The notes: a model not told the origin generated them from the sequence alone. 55,841 bases of DNA from Hyphomicrobiaceae bacterium (GCA_025359185.1 JANYHF010000065.1:1-55841), one strand, 5' to 3'; positions 33,328-42,795 are shown, numbered from the stretch's first letter. Program-made: numbers and translations.

Positions 33328-33989
33328 GTGCCGCACGCGATGCCGTTCTTGCCAAGATCCGCAAATCGCTGCGCGCGTCGCCGGACGACCGGGCGCGGCT
33401 GGTGGCGGCCGAAACACGCATGATGCTGCACCTGCGCGGCACGGTTCCGGCCCGTGCGGCCGTGCAGGGCGGTGCGGCCATGGTGCCGTTTGTGGCCCGG
33501 CTGAAGGCGGCCGCCATGACCGTCAGTGAGGCGGCCCACCTCTCCGACGTACCCAAACTGGCTGCCGAGTACCTGCGCGTCAACAACTTGCCGTCGCGCC
33601 TGCGCATGGGGGCCGATCCTGACCTTGCCGCGCTACCCTGGGGCACCGTGCCAACCCTCGAAATCGCTCCTGGTCCTGCCGTGGGTACCGACGAGGTCAG
33701 CCTCAGCAAGGCCTTCGCGGGCGTTGCCGAAAGTGGTACACTGGTGCTGATCTCGGGTGCGGACAATCCGACGACGTTGAATTTTCTCCCCGATACGCAG
33801 ATCGTCGTCATGCGTGCGGCCGACGTGGTCGGCGGCTACGAGGATGTCTGGGACCGACTGCGAGCGGCCGGCTCCATACCCCGCACCGTCAACTGGATTT
33901 CTGGTCCCTCACGCACGGCCGACATCGAGCAGACGCTGGTGCTCGGCGCGCATGGTCCGCGGCGGTTGCATGTGATATTGGCGGGGTAG
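33324..33989 (+). CDS. lutC: Lactate utilisation protein LutC
   Basis: The GTG at 33324 overlaps the lutB stop, giving 221 aa; earlier in-frame starts lie within lutB. It is the stand-alone LUD-domain protein: RDAVLAKIRKSLRASPDDRA at the N-terminus, then VSLSKAFAGVAESGTLVLIS, NPTTLNFLPDTQIVVMRAAD and SGPSRTADIEQTLVLGAHGP, which is the diagnostic C-terminal motif. It works with LutA and LutB. Coupling through GTGA suggests fixed stoichiometry. Confidence 0.95.
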   Translation: MSAARDAVLAKIRKSLRASPDDRARLVAAETRMMLHLRGTVPARAAVQGGAAMVPFVARLKAAAMTVSEAAHLSDVPKLAAEYLRVNNLPSRLRMGADPDLAALPWGTVPTLEIAPGPAVGTDEVSLSKAFAGVAESGTLVLISGADNPTTLNFLPDTQIVVMRAADVVGGYEDVWDRLRAAGSIPRTVNWISGPSRTADIEQTLVLGAHGPRRLHVILAG

Positions 33990-34014
33990 AGTTGGGACGC
34001 GAGGAACCGCAGGC

Positions 34015-34647
34015 ATGGTGACAGTTTTGGTAATCGGTGCGAGCAAAGGCATTGGCTTGGAAACCGTCAAAGCAGGCCTCGCCGCTGGATTCAACGTCCG
34101 GGCGCTGGCGCGCAGTGCAGGCAGCATCGGCGTTGAGAATGCGCGGCTGACGAAAATTTCAGCCAGCGCAATGGACGGCGATGCCATGGCCAAGGCCGTG
34201 GTGGGGGCCGATGCGGTGGTCATGTCGCTCGGTGTCGCCCGCCTGTTTGAGAAGGTGACGCTTTTTTCAGGCGCGACGCGGGTCGTCATTGACGCCATGC
34301 GCAAGGCCAGCGTCCGGCGGCTGATCGTCGTAACTGGCATAGGTGCCGGAGACAGCCGTGGGCATGGCGGTTTTGTCTACGACAAGATCATTTTTCCAAT
34401 CCTCCTGAAGCGGGCTTACGACGATAAGGACGTTCAGGAAATGATGGTTCGCCAGAGCGGGCTGGACTGGACAATCGCGCGGCCGGGCATGTTGACTAAT
34501 GGCCCCGCCAAAGGCCAGTACCGCGCCCTCCTAGACAGCAAAGACTGGGGAGCGGGTTCAATCTCGCGCGCCGATGTGGCGGCGTATCTGATCAGCGAGA
34601 TCGCCACGCCCCGTCACGTTGGCAAGACGCCCGAACTCATAAACTGA
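34015..34647 (+). CDS. Atypical SDR / NAD(P)-binding protein
   Basis: The 210-aa product opens with a Rossmann motif (VTVLVIGASKGIGLETVKAG) and lacks the classical YxxxK active site. IVVTGIGAGDSRGHGGFVYD, SGLDWTIARPGMLTNGPAKG and SISRADVAAYLISEIATPRH are typical of the NmrA-like/NAD(P)H-binding branch. Such proteins are often epimerase-like or redox sensors. It begins 26 bp after lutC and is followed 32 bp later by the lyxose isomerase-like gene, so all may share a transcript. Confidence 0.87.
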   Translation: MVTVLVIGASKGIGLETVKAGLAAGFNVRALARSAGSIGVENARLTKISASAMDGDAMAKAVVGADAVVMSLGVARLFEKVTLFSGATRVVIDAMRKASVRRLIVVTGIGAGDSRGHGGFVYDKIIFPILLKRAYDDKDVQEMMVRQSGLDWTIARPGMLTNGPAKGQYRALLDSKDWGAGSISRADVAAYLISEIATPRHVGKTPELIN

Positions 34648-34679
34648 TCGTCAGCCGGAATCGAGAGGAGACGCCACCC

Positions 34680-35366
34680 ATGCGCCGGTCCGAAGTGAAC
34701 ACCATCATCCGCGACGCCAAAACCTTCATGGGTTCGTTCGGATTCCTGCTGCCGCCGTTCGCGCACTGGTCGCCCGCTGAGCTGAAGGCGCGGCTGCCCG
34801 AGTGCCCCGGCCTTGTTGATGCGCGGCTCGGCTGGGATATTACCGACTATGGCCAAGAGCGGTTCGGCAAACTCGGTCTGGTGCTGCTCACCACCCGCAA
34901 TGGCAGCCAGGCCGATCTGGCCAAAGGCGGCGGCATGGTTTACGCGGAAAAGATCATGATTTCGCGGCACCGGCAGATGTCGCCCATGCACCGGCACAAC
35001 ATCAAAGCCGAGGACATCATCAACCGGGGCGGCGGCAAGCTGGTGCTGGAGCTGTTCATGGCCAAGGCCGACGGCTCCATTGATCCGTCAGCGGACGTTG
35101 TCGTGAAGACCGATGGCCGTGAGCGGCGTCTCGCAGCGGGTGAGAAATTCAGCCTCGATCCCGGCGAGAGTGTGACGCTTTACCCCCGCCACTGGCACGG
35201 GTTTTGGGGCGAGGGCGATGTGCTGATCGGCGAGGTGTCGTCCGTCAACGACGACCTCACTGACAACGTCTTTCGCGAGAAAATTGGCCGCTTCGCTAAG
35301 ATCGATGAGGACGAGCCGCCCGTGCATCTGCTGGTATCGGATTACGATACGTGGCTGCGAGGGTGA
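34680..35366 (+). CDS. D-lyxose (D-mannose) isomerase-like cupin
   Basis: The 228-aa protein matches the bacterial D-lyxose ketol-isomerase family, a manganese cupin. MRRSEVNTIIRDAKTFMGSF is a typical N-terminus. The metal site is in ISRHRQMSPMHRHNIKAEDI (two His and a Glu-type ligand nearby) with a later His in YPRHWHGFWGEGDVLIGEVS. The product of D-lyxose isomerisation is D-xylulose, the substrate of the xylB product at 26.6 kb. Mannose/fructose activity is also known for this family, so the physiological sugar is uncertain. GGAG precedes the ATG. Confidence 0.87.
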   Translation: MRRSEVNTIIRDAKTFMGSFGFLLPPFAHWSPAELKARLPECPGLVDARLGWDITDYGQERFGKLGLVLLTTRNGSQADLAKGGGMVYAEKIMISRHRQMSPMHRHNIKAEDIINRGGGKLVLELFMAKADGSIDPSADVVVKTDGRERRLAAGEKFSLDPGESVTLYPRHWHGFWGEGDVLIGEVSSVNDDLTDNVFREKIGRFAKIDEDEPPVHLLVSDYDTWLRG

Positions 35367-35390
35367 GCGACGACGGTGAGACCTCCCCCG

Positions 35391-35534
35391 TCATCCCGTG
35401 CGCGATGCAGCGCTCCTTCAGCGATCCTCCGCGGACGCGGGATCTTTTACATCGGACCGGTGCTGGAGCCACAGGCAAGGTCCCGGATCAGTGCCGCACC
35501 ACAAAGCATGGTGCAGCGCATCCGGGACGACGCA
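35391..35534 (+). repeat. Bipartite palindromic repeat, copy D
   Basis: It begins GTCATCCCGTGCGCGATGC and ends GCGCATCCGGGACGACG, in the same orientation as copy B. It separates the lyxose isomerase-like gene from the convergent RTX gene and may act as a bidirectional terminator. Confidence 0.85.
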
Positions 35535-35540
35535 AGGCCC

Positions 35541-36461
35541 TTACATCACGAAGTCATGCATGGTCAGCGTGTGCAGATCGACATTGTCGAGCGTCAGCGT
35601 GTTGCCGTGGCCGAGATGGAGTACGGCGTTGGCGCCGTCCTGGGTGAAATGCTTGATGAGATCGTCGAAGCTCAGGAAGTGAGCGCCGCCGCCATGCAGG
35701 TCGATCTGGTCGCCGCCTGAACCCGAGACGGTGAAATCGGTGATGATGTCCTTGCCAGCGCCCTTGGTCTCGACGAACGTGTCGTGGCCCTTGCCGCCAG
35801 TGAGAGTGTCAGCGCCTGCGCCGCCGTTGAGAGTGTCGCGGCCATCGCCGCCATCGAGGCTGTCCTTGCCCGCGCCGCCGTCTAGGTTGTCGTTGCCTGT
35901 GCCGCCCGTCAAGGAGTCTGCGCCCGCGCCGCCTGAGAGAGTGTCGTTGCCCGCGCTGCCGTCTTCTTTGTCGTTACCCGCGCCACCCAAGAGCGTGTCT
36001 TTGCCCGCGCCGCCGTTTTCCTGGTCATTGCCAGCGCCACCGTCGAGGCTGTCATTGCCCGCGCCACCTTCTTCCTTATCGTTGCCCGCGCCGCCCGCCA
36101 GCGTATCGGCCCCGGTGCCGCCCGACATGTCGTCATTGCCGTCGCCGCCGTCTTCCATGTTGTTGCCTGCGCCGCAGGTCATAATGTCGTCGCCAGCGCC
36201 GCCCTTTAAGTCGTTGTTGCCGTCGCCGCCGTCGATATGATCATTGCCGGCGCCACCATCGATTTTGTCGTTACCGTGGCCGCCCTTCAGCATGTCATCA
36301 TTGCCACCGCCTTCAATGGAGTCGTCGCCCGACGAATTGCTGTCGTCGAGCGTTTGCACGTCTGTGCTGTTGGGGTCGCCCAAATTGGATGGTGGAACCG
36401 GATCTGTTGGCGGAACGGGGTCAACGGGTACGTCTACGCGCGACAGCAGAAGGTTCGACAT
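35541..36461 (-). CDS. RTX calcium-binding repeat protein, probably secreted by type I secretion
   Basis: Starting at MSNLLLSRVDVPVDPVPPTD the product has 306 aa. A Pro-rich head is followed by about 16 RTX nonapeptides (GGAGNDxxx), residues about 60-215, which fold into a calcium beta-roll. Some repeats are altered (GGDGNNDLK, GCGAGNNMED). The tail has GGKGHDTF, DIITDFTVSGSGGDQIDLHG and a weakly hydrophobic end TLTMHDFVM, the usual uncleaved C-terminal signal region. There is no catalytic domain and no type I secretion gene nearby, so it may be a structural or surface protein. Confidence 0.9.
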   Translation of the reverse strand: MSNLLLSRVDVPVDPVPPTDPVPPSNLGDPNSTDVQTLDDSNSSGDDSIEGGGNDDMLKGGHGNDKIDGGAGNDHIDGGDGNNDLKGGAGDDIMTCGAGNNMEDGGDGNDDMSGGTGADTLAGGAGNDKEEGGAGNDSLDGGAGNDQENGGAGKDTLLGGAGNDKEDGSAGNDTLSGGAGADSLTGGTGNDNLDGGAGKDSLDGGDGRDTLNGGAGADTLTGGKGHDTFVETKGAGKDIITDFTVSGSGGDQIDLHGGGAHFLSFDDLIKHFTQDGANAVLHLGHGNTLTLDNVDLHTLTMHDFVM

Positions 36462-36497
36462 GACAACGCCTTTGCGGATGGGTCCTTGATGAACAGA

Positions 36498-36519
36498 GCC
36501 TAACAATAAGACGTTAGGC
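36498..36519. repeat. Short hairpin upstream of the RTX gene
   Basis: GCCTAAC (36498-36504) pairs with GTTAGGC (36513-36519) around an 8-nt loop. No T-run follows, so a regulatory or weak terminator role cannot be separated. Confidence 0.4.
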
Positions 36520-36573
36520 CCACGTTACGCAGACCCGTCAAATAGCTGCGCCCGTAGGCACGATCTATTAGGG

Positions 36574-38034
36574 TTAACGCGGCGGGATCATCACCAGCTC
36601 GAACGTCACCTCGGTGGATTGCCAGCCCAGGAACCTGCGTTGCAGGCGCACGGTTCGGTGTTGGCCGACGGTAGTGGCGAGTGCGGCCGCCTTGGCCAGG
36701 CAGAGCGGATCGCCCGCGACACAGATCATCAGCACGCCGTCGCGTGCGATATCCTCCGGCGAGATCCACGGCGAACCGCCGGGCATATCGTAGATCAGCA
36801 GATGCGGGGCATCGGGACTGTAGAACGGCGCAGCCAGCCCATAGGCATCGGTGCCAGCGGCAATCCTGACGGGGGTCCCAAAAGCCTCGTGCCAGAGCCG
36901 CGTCGCCTCGATGGCGATCTCGCGGCGCGGTTCCACGGCGGCATCGGCGTGCGTGAGAAACGCTGCGACGGCCGCGACCGGGGCCAAGGCCAGCCCGGCC
37001 AGCAGCCAGCCAGCAACGAACCGCCAGAGCACGGACAGCCGCTCTTGCGTCATGCTGAGACCACTGATGGCAAGCAGCGCAATCGGCATGATGAAGAAGG
37101 TGGGCAGCAGGAAATTGGTCGAGACGGTGAGGCTGCCTGCGAGGGCCGCCAGGACCGTAAGCACGAACGGTCCGGCGGCCAGCACGGTCAACCAACGGTT
37201 GCGCGGCGTCAGGAGTTGACCCGCCAGACCCGTGATAAACGACGCAAACGCCGTACCAATCACCGCCCACAGCGCCGCCACCGGCAGCGCGTTCTGCGCC
37301 AGCGCGGCCAGGATCGACGTGCCTGCCACCGTGAGCGCGCGCGCCAGCGGCAGATGCTCCTTGTCGAGCACATAGGCGACCGTGGTCAGCCCATGCTGGA
37401 ACGACCACAGAACATGCGGGGCGACCCCGGCAAGGCAAGCCGCAATCGCAGCGTAGGGGGCGGGTCCGGAAAAATAGCTGCGGGCTCTGGGGTGGAGGAC
37501 AGCGGCGACAAAACAGGACGCCAGCAGCAGGATGGACGAATACTTCGAGCACAGAGCGACCGCCGCAATCAGCCCGAACAGGACACCATCGGTGGCCTTG
37601 CCGGTCTGGAGAGAACGCACAAAGGCATAGACCGTCCAAGGCCAGGTCAGCAGCAGAATAGCGTTGCCATTGAACGTGATGGCCAGTACACTGAAGAATG
37701 GCGCCAGGATCACCAGCAGCAGCGCTGCCGTATGTTGTGGCTGTGGCAACAGGCGGCCCGCGAGACACCAGACGCCCGCGACCCCTCCCGCCGCGCTGGT
37801 GGCCGACAGGAGGTAGAACGCCCAATCGGCGCGCGGAAACACCAGAAACCACGCCCCCGCCACCCAGGCAAACACCGGCGGATGCTTGGCATAGCCGAGC
37901 TGAAACTCCCGCCCCCAATCATACGCCTCCGTCATATCGTGATGTAGGTTGGCCGAACTGGCGCCAATGCAGGCCGCCAGCGTCCAGACCGCGATGTGGA
38001 GGCAGAGCAACGCAGCGACTTGGGGGCGGATCAT
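36574..38034 (-). CDS. Membrane glycosyltransferase, ArnT/GT39-like
   Basis: The 486-aa protein has about ten to twelve membrane helices and the N-terminal signature of the PMT/ArnT superfamily: DMTEAYDWGREFQLGYAKHP (catalytic acidic residue region after the first helix) then PVFAWVAGAWFLVFPRADWA. A C-terminal periplasmic part follows (FGTPVRIAAGTDAYGLAAPF, DGVLMICVAGDPLCLAKAAA). Such enzymes move sugars from polyprenyl phosphates to lipids or proteins in the periplasm. The acceptor is unknown. It is divergent from the HAD gene. Confidence 0.88.
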   Translation of the reverse strand: MIRPQVAALLCLHIAVWTLAACIGASSANLHHDMTEAYDWGREFQLGYAKHPPVFAWVAGAWFLVFPRADWAFYLLSATSAAGGVAGVWCLAGRLLPQPQHTAALLLVILAPFFSVLAITFNGNAILLLTWPWTVYAFVRSLQTGKATDGVLFGLIAAVALCSKYSSILLLASCFVAAVLHPRARSYFSGPAPYAAIAACLAGVAPHVLWSFQHGLTTVAYVLDKEHLPLARALTVAGTSILAALAQNALPVAALWAVIGTAFASFITGLAGQLLTPRNRWLTVLAAGPFVLTVLAALAGSLTVSTNFLLPTFFIMPIALLAISGLSMTQERLSVLWRFVAGWLLAGLALAPVAAVAAFLTHADAAVEPRREIAIEATRLWHEAFGTPVRIAAGTDAYGLAAPFYSPDAPHLLIYDMPGGSPWISPEDIARDGVLMICVAGDPLCLAKAAALATTVGQHRTVRLQRRFLGWQSTEVTFELVMIPPR

Positions 38035-38120
38035 CCGGTCTGACCCGCGCTCACCCGCTTGACACTACCCGCCCGCCAATGTGATCCGATCACCACCGTC
38101 GCCCTCCCCAAGGAGCCCCC

Positions 38121-38834
38121 ATGCGCATTCGCGGCTTGCTGTTCGACAAGGATGGCACATTGCTCGACTACCATGCCAGCTGGATGCCGCTCAACCGCGC
38201 CGTGGCGTTGTTCGCAGCGGACGGCGACGAAGCGGTGGCGCTGCGGCTGCTCGTGAGCGGCGGGCTTGATCCGGCGACCGGGCGGATCCGAGCCAACACG
38301 CCGCTGGCTGCGGGCACCCCGACGGAGATCGGCGAGGCGTTCGCGCGCGCGTTGGGTGGGCCGGTACGCGGCGACCTCGGCGCCGAGGTAGACCGGCTGT
38401 TCCAGGAGGGCGCGGGTTTTGCGACGCTGGTGCCGGAGGCCAAGGTGGCGTTGGCCAAGTTCCGTGGGCGTGTAACGCATATGGGCGTTGCCACCAGCGA
38501 TTCGATGGCCGGATTGAAGGCGTCGCTCGGGCCGCATGACCTCATCCCCCACTTCGATTTTCTCGCGGCCTTCGACAGCGGCCATGGCCTCAAACCTGGC
38601 CCCGGCATGGCGTTGGCGTTTTGCAAGGCGTTTGGGCTGGCGCCGGCCGAAATTGCCGTCATCGGCGACAACCTTCACGACATCGATATGGGACGTTCGG
38701 CGGGCGCGGGCCTGACCATCGGTGTCCTGACGGGCACGAGCACGGCGGCCGATCTGGCAGGCCACGCTGACCGGATTTACCCAGGCATCGCGGAGATGGC
38801 GGCGGATCAGGAATTGATGGGGTGGTTGGGGTGA
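38121..38834 (+). CDS. HAD phosphatase, phosphoglycolate phosphatase-like
   Basis: The 237-aa product has motif I in LLFDKDGTLLDYHASWMPLN (DxDGT), motif II Thr/Ser in GVATSDSMAGLK, Lys in GHGLKPGPGMALAF and motif IV in VIGDNLHDIDMGRSAGAG. An alpha-helical cap lies between motifs I and II. It is close to Gph-type enzymes, which salvage 2-phosphoglycolate, but the substrate is not certain. GGAG is seven bases before the ATG. It converges on soxG. Confidence 0.88.
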   Translation: MRIRGLLFDKDGTLLDYHASWMPLNRAVALFAADGDEAVALRLLVSGGLDPATGRIRANTPLAAGTPTEIGEAFARALGGPVRGDLGAEVDRLFQEGAGFATLVPEAKVALAKFRGRVTHMGVATSDSMAGLKASLGPHDLIPHFDFLAAFDSGHGLKPGPGMALAFCKAFGLAPAEIAVIGDNLHDIDMGRSAGAGLTIGVLTGTSTAADLAGHADRIYPGIAEMAADQELMGWLG

Positions 38835-38873
38835 CGATAGGCCCATCGGCGTCGGGGCGACGGCCCGTCGCCC

Positions 38874-39467
38874 CTACGCCGAGAGTTCGTAGCCAAATTC
38901 CAAGGCAGCATCCGTCAGCCAATCCCAGACTGTCAGCGCGAACGTCCGCATCGCGAGGAGTTCATAGCGGTCAGGGCCTGAGCGCAACAGGAGAACCGGC
39001 ATGTGGTCGAGCCCGGTCAGCGCAAACTGATCGATCGCGAACACATGCGGGTGCAGATCAATAGGAAAACCCTTCGCTAGCACGTCGCGCGCCTTGGGGC
39101 CTTCGAGGACCAGCCGCGTCCGGCTATGCGAGAGCGAGACCACACCGCCCATACCCGGCGCGATGTCGCCGCGCAGCACGCCCTCGGCGGCCATCGGATC
39201 ACCGGGGCCGATGATCCACAGCTGCTCTGGCCCGGTGCGCATCAGCAGCAGCGCGCCCGCATGCACGGCCGTACCGATCCTGACGGGCACAGCTCTTCCG
39301 TAAACGGCTGACACCACTTCGTCCACACGCGTCCTTGTGCCGGCAAAGCCCGCCACCTGCAGGAGGCTCCAGCCGCGCAACTCGCCGATCTGCACGCCTA
39401 CGTCACCGGTTGGGGTTCGGCCGCCGCGCGCCCGGCCGCTCTCAATCGCGCTTGCCCGCTCAAGCAT
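38874..39467 (-). CDS. soxG: Sarcosine oxidase gamma subunit
   Basis: The start MLERASAIESGRARGGRTPT overlaps the last 8 bp of soxA and gives 197 aa. It has the GcvT-like fold of SoxG: LRGWSLLQVAGFAGTRTRVD, LWIIGPGDP, GVVSLSHSRTRLVLEGPKAR and FPIDLHPHVFAIDQFALTGL. It is the fourth gene of a soxBDAG operon, whose product oxidises sarcosine to glycine with tetrahydrofolate as the one-carbon acceptor. Confidence 0.94.
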   Translation of the reverse strand: MLERASAIESGRARGGRTPTGDVGVQIGELRGWSLLQVAGFAGTRTRVDEVVSAVYGRAVPVRIGTAVHAGALLLMRTGPEQLWIIGPGDPMAAEGVLRGDIAPGMGGVVSLSHSRTRLVLEGPKARDVLAKGFPIDLHPHVFAIDQFALTGLDHMPVLLLRSGPDRYELLAMRTFALTVWDWLTDAALEFGYELSA

Positions 39468-42447
39468 GGAGCCGCTCCCCGGTGGCATCGATGAACACGG
39501 GCGAGACGATCCTGGCCCGGACGGTCTCGTTCTTCATCGGGAACGCTGACACGATCTCTTCGCCCAGATGGGCGAGCCCGCCCTGATAGAGTGCCAGCGC
39601 GACATACGTCTTCAGCTCGTTCGACCACGTCACCCCGGTGATATAGCCACGGCCGTGGCCCTTGATCTCGTCTGTTGCGGCGAACAGGATCGACCCGCCG
39701 CGTAACCGCTGGCCCGGCTCCAGGCATTCGAGGCCAACCAAGCTCCAGCGGTCCGGCTTGATATGCTCCGGCCGCTCCAGCAGCGCCTTGCCGACGAACT
39801 GCGCGTTTTTCCGCGCCATCTTGCCGAGGCCGAGATCGTAGAGCGTGTTGCGCTGGTCGATGTCAGCACCCGCCACATGGCCCTTTTCGATGCGCAGCGA
39901 CGCCAGCGCTTCGAGGCCATAGGGCCGGATGTCCAGCGGCTTGGCTGCCAGCATGATGTGCTCCCATAGCGCGATGCCGTAGTCCGCAGGTGTGTAGACT
40001 TCATAGGCGAGCTCGCCGGAGAACGACATACGCAGCAGGCGGACGGGCACGCCGTCGAAGGTGAAGTCCTTGACGCCCATGAAGGGCAGCGCAGCGTTCG
40101 AGACGTCTACTGAGGAGAAGGCGTGCTCTAACGCCTGCCGCGCATAGGGTCCTGCAATGGCGATGCCCGCCCATTCGTCCGTCAGCGATGTCAGATGCAC
40201 GCGCAGATCCGTCCACGCCGTTTGCAAGAGATACTCCAGCCAAGACATGATCTCGCCGGAACGGGCCGTGGTTGTGGTCATGAAGTAATGCTGCTCGCCG
40301 AGGCGCGTTACGGTGCCGTCGTCATAGACGGTGCCGTCGTCATAGAGCATCACGCCATAACGTGCCTTGCCGATGGGGAGCTTGGCGAAACCGTTGACAT
40401 AGACCCGGTTAAGCAGTTCCGCGGCGTCAGGCCCCTGCACATCGATCTTGCCCAAGGTCGAAACGTCGGAAATGCCGACAGCGGTGCGCACATGGCGCAT
40501 TTCGGGCACATAGGCCTGCTCGATGTCGGCACCCGCCCAGGTGTAGAAATTGCAGCGCAGCCACGGCCCGGCCTCGGTCATCACGCCGCCATTGGCGATA
40601 TGCCAGTCGTGCAAGGGCGAGCGGCGCGTCGGGCGGAAATGCGTTCCGACGTTGCGGCCCGCCAGTGCGCCGATGGCGACCGGCGCATAGGGGGGCCGGA
40701 AAGTGGTGGTGCCCGCCGCCGGGATGGGGATATCGCGCAGGCCCGCCATGATGGCGAGGGCGTTGATGTTGCTGGTCTTGCCCTGGTCGGTGCCCATGCC
40801 GAGCGTGGTGTAGCGCTTCAGGTGCTCAACCGACTGGTAGCCCTCGCGATAAGCAAGGTACACGTCATGCGTGGTCACATCGCTTTGCAGATCGACGAAG
40901 GCCTTACCCTTGCCGAGGCCCTCGATCTCCCAGACCGGGAGGATGTTCAGCCCCAGCGGCACACCGGGATTGGGGACTTTGCGCGGTTCGGTTCGGGACG
41001 GGATCGCCCCCAGACTGCGGACAGCCTCTTCGCCCTTGCGCCAGCCGTCCGTGAACGCTGCGTCAAGATCAAACGTGCCCATCGCAGCACCCGCGCCCGA
41101 CTGGCCGGATGCGAACCCGCCGGGGACGAACGCCGCGATGTCTTGGCGGTAGACGGGCTTGATGCCGAGATGGGACGTGAGGTGCACCACCGGCGACCAG
41201 CCGCCCGAGACGGCGATGACGTCGGCGGGGCGGGTCTCCAGCGTCACCTCCGGGCGGCCCTTGCCTGGCCGGTGTTCAGCCAGTGTGGCGCCTGTGACTT
41301 GCAAACGGCCTTGCGTGCCGACGACGGCGTGGGCGGCCAGCAGATCAATGCCGGCGGCTTTGCAGCGTGTGCGGATTGAATCGGACACATCCGCGCGCAA
41401 ATCCGCAACGGTGACACTGACGCCGGCAGCCGCGAGGTCGAACGCCGTGCGGTAAGCGGTATCGTTATTCATAGCGACTACGGCGGTGCGCGCCGGCGTC
41501 ACGGCAAAACGGTTGAGGTAGGTGCGCACGGCCGACGCGAGCATGACGCCGGGCCGGTCGTTGTCGTTGAACACCAGCGGCCGCTCGATGGCGCCAGTCG
41601 CGTGGATGATGGTCTTGGCCCGGAGCGTGACAAACACCTGCCGGGCCTGGCCGAGCGCGGGGTCGGCTCCCTCGTGGCGCTCGATCAGCCCGACAGTGTT
41701 ATTGTCGTAGAGTCCAAAGGCGGTCGCGGCGGTCAGCACCCGGACAGTGGTGAGACTATGCAGCTCGGCGACGGCCGCATGTAGCCATTGCGCCGCTTCG
41801 CCGCCCGCAGGCTCGCTGAGCATCGACCCGCCAAGCTCAGTCTCTTGCTCAGCCAGCACCACACGGACCCCAGCGCGCCCCGCCGCCAGCGCCGCCGCCA
41901 GTCCAGCCGGACCGCCGCCAATCACCAGCACGTCACAAAAATCATGCCGCGTGCCGTAGCGATCGGGATCGCGCTCCGTGCCCGCCGCGCCAATGCCCGC
42001 CGCCCGCCGGATCGCGGGCTCGTACATCATCCAGGACCCCTTCAGCGGCCCCATGAAGGTCTTGTAGTAGAAGCCCGCGGGCAGCATCGGCGAGGCGAGG
42101 TTGTTGACCTGCATCAGGTCATATTTCAGCGACGGCCAGCGGTTCTGCGTTTGCGCCACCAGCCCTTCGGTCAGCTCGACCATAGTGCCCGGGATGTTCG
42201 GCTCCAGCCGCCCGCCCGTCCCCAGCGTAAAGAGCGCATTCGGCTCCTCGATGCCCGCCGAGAAAATCCCGCGCGGCCGGTGGTATTTGAAACTGCGCCC
42301 AACCAGCGAAACACCATTGGCCAGCAGCGCCGAGGTGAGCGTATCGCCTGCAAAGCCGCGCAAAGTCACGCCATCAAGCGAGAACGTAATCGGCTTGCTG
42401 CGCTCGATGCGCCCGCCCTGGGCGAGACGATGGAAAGGAGCAGTCAT
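39460..42447 (-). CDS. soxA: Sarcosine oxidase alpha subunit
   Basis: The 995-aa protein has full family length. It starts with a small ferredoxin-like domain (KPITFSLDGVTLRGFAGDTL, GRSFKYHRPRGIFSAGIEEP). An NAD-binding FAD-like fold follows (CDVLVIGGGPAGLAAALAAG near residue 172), and the C-terminal third is a GcvT-like folate domain (RHVRTAVGISDVSTLGKIDV, GELAYEVYTPADYGIALWEH, ALASLRIEKGHVAGADIDQR). It binds the noncovalent FAD/NAD and tetrahydrofolate. It lies between soxD (33 bp upstream) and soxG (8 bp overlap). Confidence 0.97.
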   Translation of the reverse strand: MTAPFHRLAQGGRIERSKPITFSLDGVTLRGFAGDTLTSALLANGVSLVGRSFKYHRPRGIFSAGIEEPNALFTLGTGGRLEPNIPGTMVELTEGLVAQTQNRWPSLKYDLMQVNNLASPMLPAGFYYKTFMGPLKGSWMMYEPAIRRAAGIGAAGTERDPDRYGTRHDFCDVLVIGGGPAGLAAALAAGRAGVRVVLAEQETELGGSMLSEPAGGEAAQWLHAAVAELHSLTTVRVLTAATAFGLYDNNTVGLIERHEGADPALGQARQVFVTLRAKTIIHATGAIERPLVFNDNDRPGVMLASAVRTYLNRFAVTPARTAVVAMNNDTAYRTAFDLAAAGVSVTVADLRADVSDSIRTRCKAAGIDLLAAHAVVGTQGRLQVTGATLAEHRPGKGRPEVTLETRPADVIAVSGGWSPVVHLTSHLGIKPVYRQDIAAFVPGGFASGQSGAGAAMGTFDLDAAFTDGWRKGEEAVRSLGAIPSRTEPRKVPNPGVPLGLNILPVWEIEGLGKGKAFVDLQSDVTTHDVYLAYREGYQSVEHLKRYTTLGMGTDQGKTSNINALAIMAGLRDIPIPAAGTTTFRPPYAPVAIGALAGRNVGTHFRPTRRSPLHDWHIANGGVMTEAGPWLRCNFYTWAGADIEQAYVPEMRHVRTAVGISDVSTLGKIDVQGPDAAELLNRVYVNGFAKLPIGKARYGVMLYDDGTVYDDGTVTRLGEQHYFMTTTTARSGEIMSWLEYLLQTAWTDLRVHLTSLTDEWAGIAIAGPYARQALEHAFSSVDVSNAALPFMGVKDFTFDGVPVRLLRMSFSGELAYEVYTPADYGIALWEHIMLAAKPLDIRPYGLEALASLRIEKGHVAGADIDQRNTLYDLGLGKMARKNAQFVGKALLERPEHIKPDRWSLVGLECLEPGQRLRGGSILFAATDEIKGHGRGYITGVTWSNELKTYVALALYQGGLAHLGEEIVSAFPMKNETVRARIVSPVFIDATGERLHA

Positions 42448-42480
42448 GAGGGCACCGTTAGATTTGAAGACTGCGCGACG

Positions 42481-42753
42481 TTAGGCATGTGCTGTTCCAT
42501 CTCGCGCTGGCCGCGCCGCCGAGATCGCCTGCGTAACCGTATCGCGCTCAACCACCATCCACTGCCGGCAGCCGAGCACATGCTGCCAGTATTCCTTATG
42601 CGCACCTTTGGGGTTGTCGAACAGGAACACATGGTCGTGCCACAATTTGGCATCGGCGGTGCCGTGGGCGGGGCGCTTTTTGCTGGCATCGCCGCCATAA
42701 CGGAATTCGCTGTGGTCGCGCGGGCCGCAATGGGGGCAGGGGATCAGGAGCAT
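42481..42753 (-). CDS. soxD: Sarcosine oxidase delta subunit
   Basis: The 90-aa product has the zinc-binding CPHCGPRDHSEFRYGGDASK and the strongly conserved LWHDHVFLFDNPKGAHKEYW, QHVLGCRQWMVVERDTVT of SoxD. Length and position (second gene of the operon) are typical. It is separated from soxB by a long inverted repeat. Confidence 0.97.
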   Translation of the reverse strand: MLLIPCPHCGPRDHSEFRYGGDASKKRPAHGTADAKLWHDHVFLFDNPKGAHKEYWQHVLGCRQWMVVERDTVTQAISAARPARDGTAHA

Positions 42754-42795
42754 AAAGCGTGCTCGGGGTCATGGTGTTGAAGAAAAACAGTAGCA

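Noticed and set aside
35731-36240. Plus-strand frame of APPSRLSLPAPP-type repeats
   Set aside because: It is the antisense of the RTX repeats; the minus-strand frame has clear calcium-binding nonapeptides.
36500-37947. Two long frames over the glycosyltransferase gene
   Set aside because: They are shadows; only the 486-aa frame gives membrane helices and the family motif.
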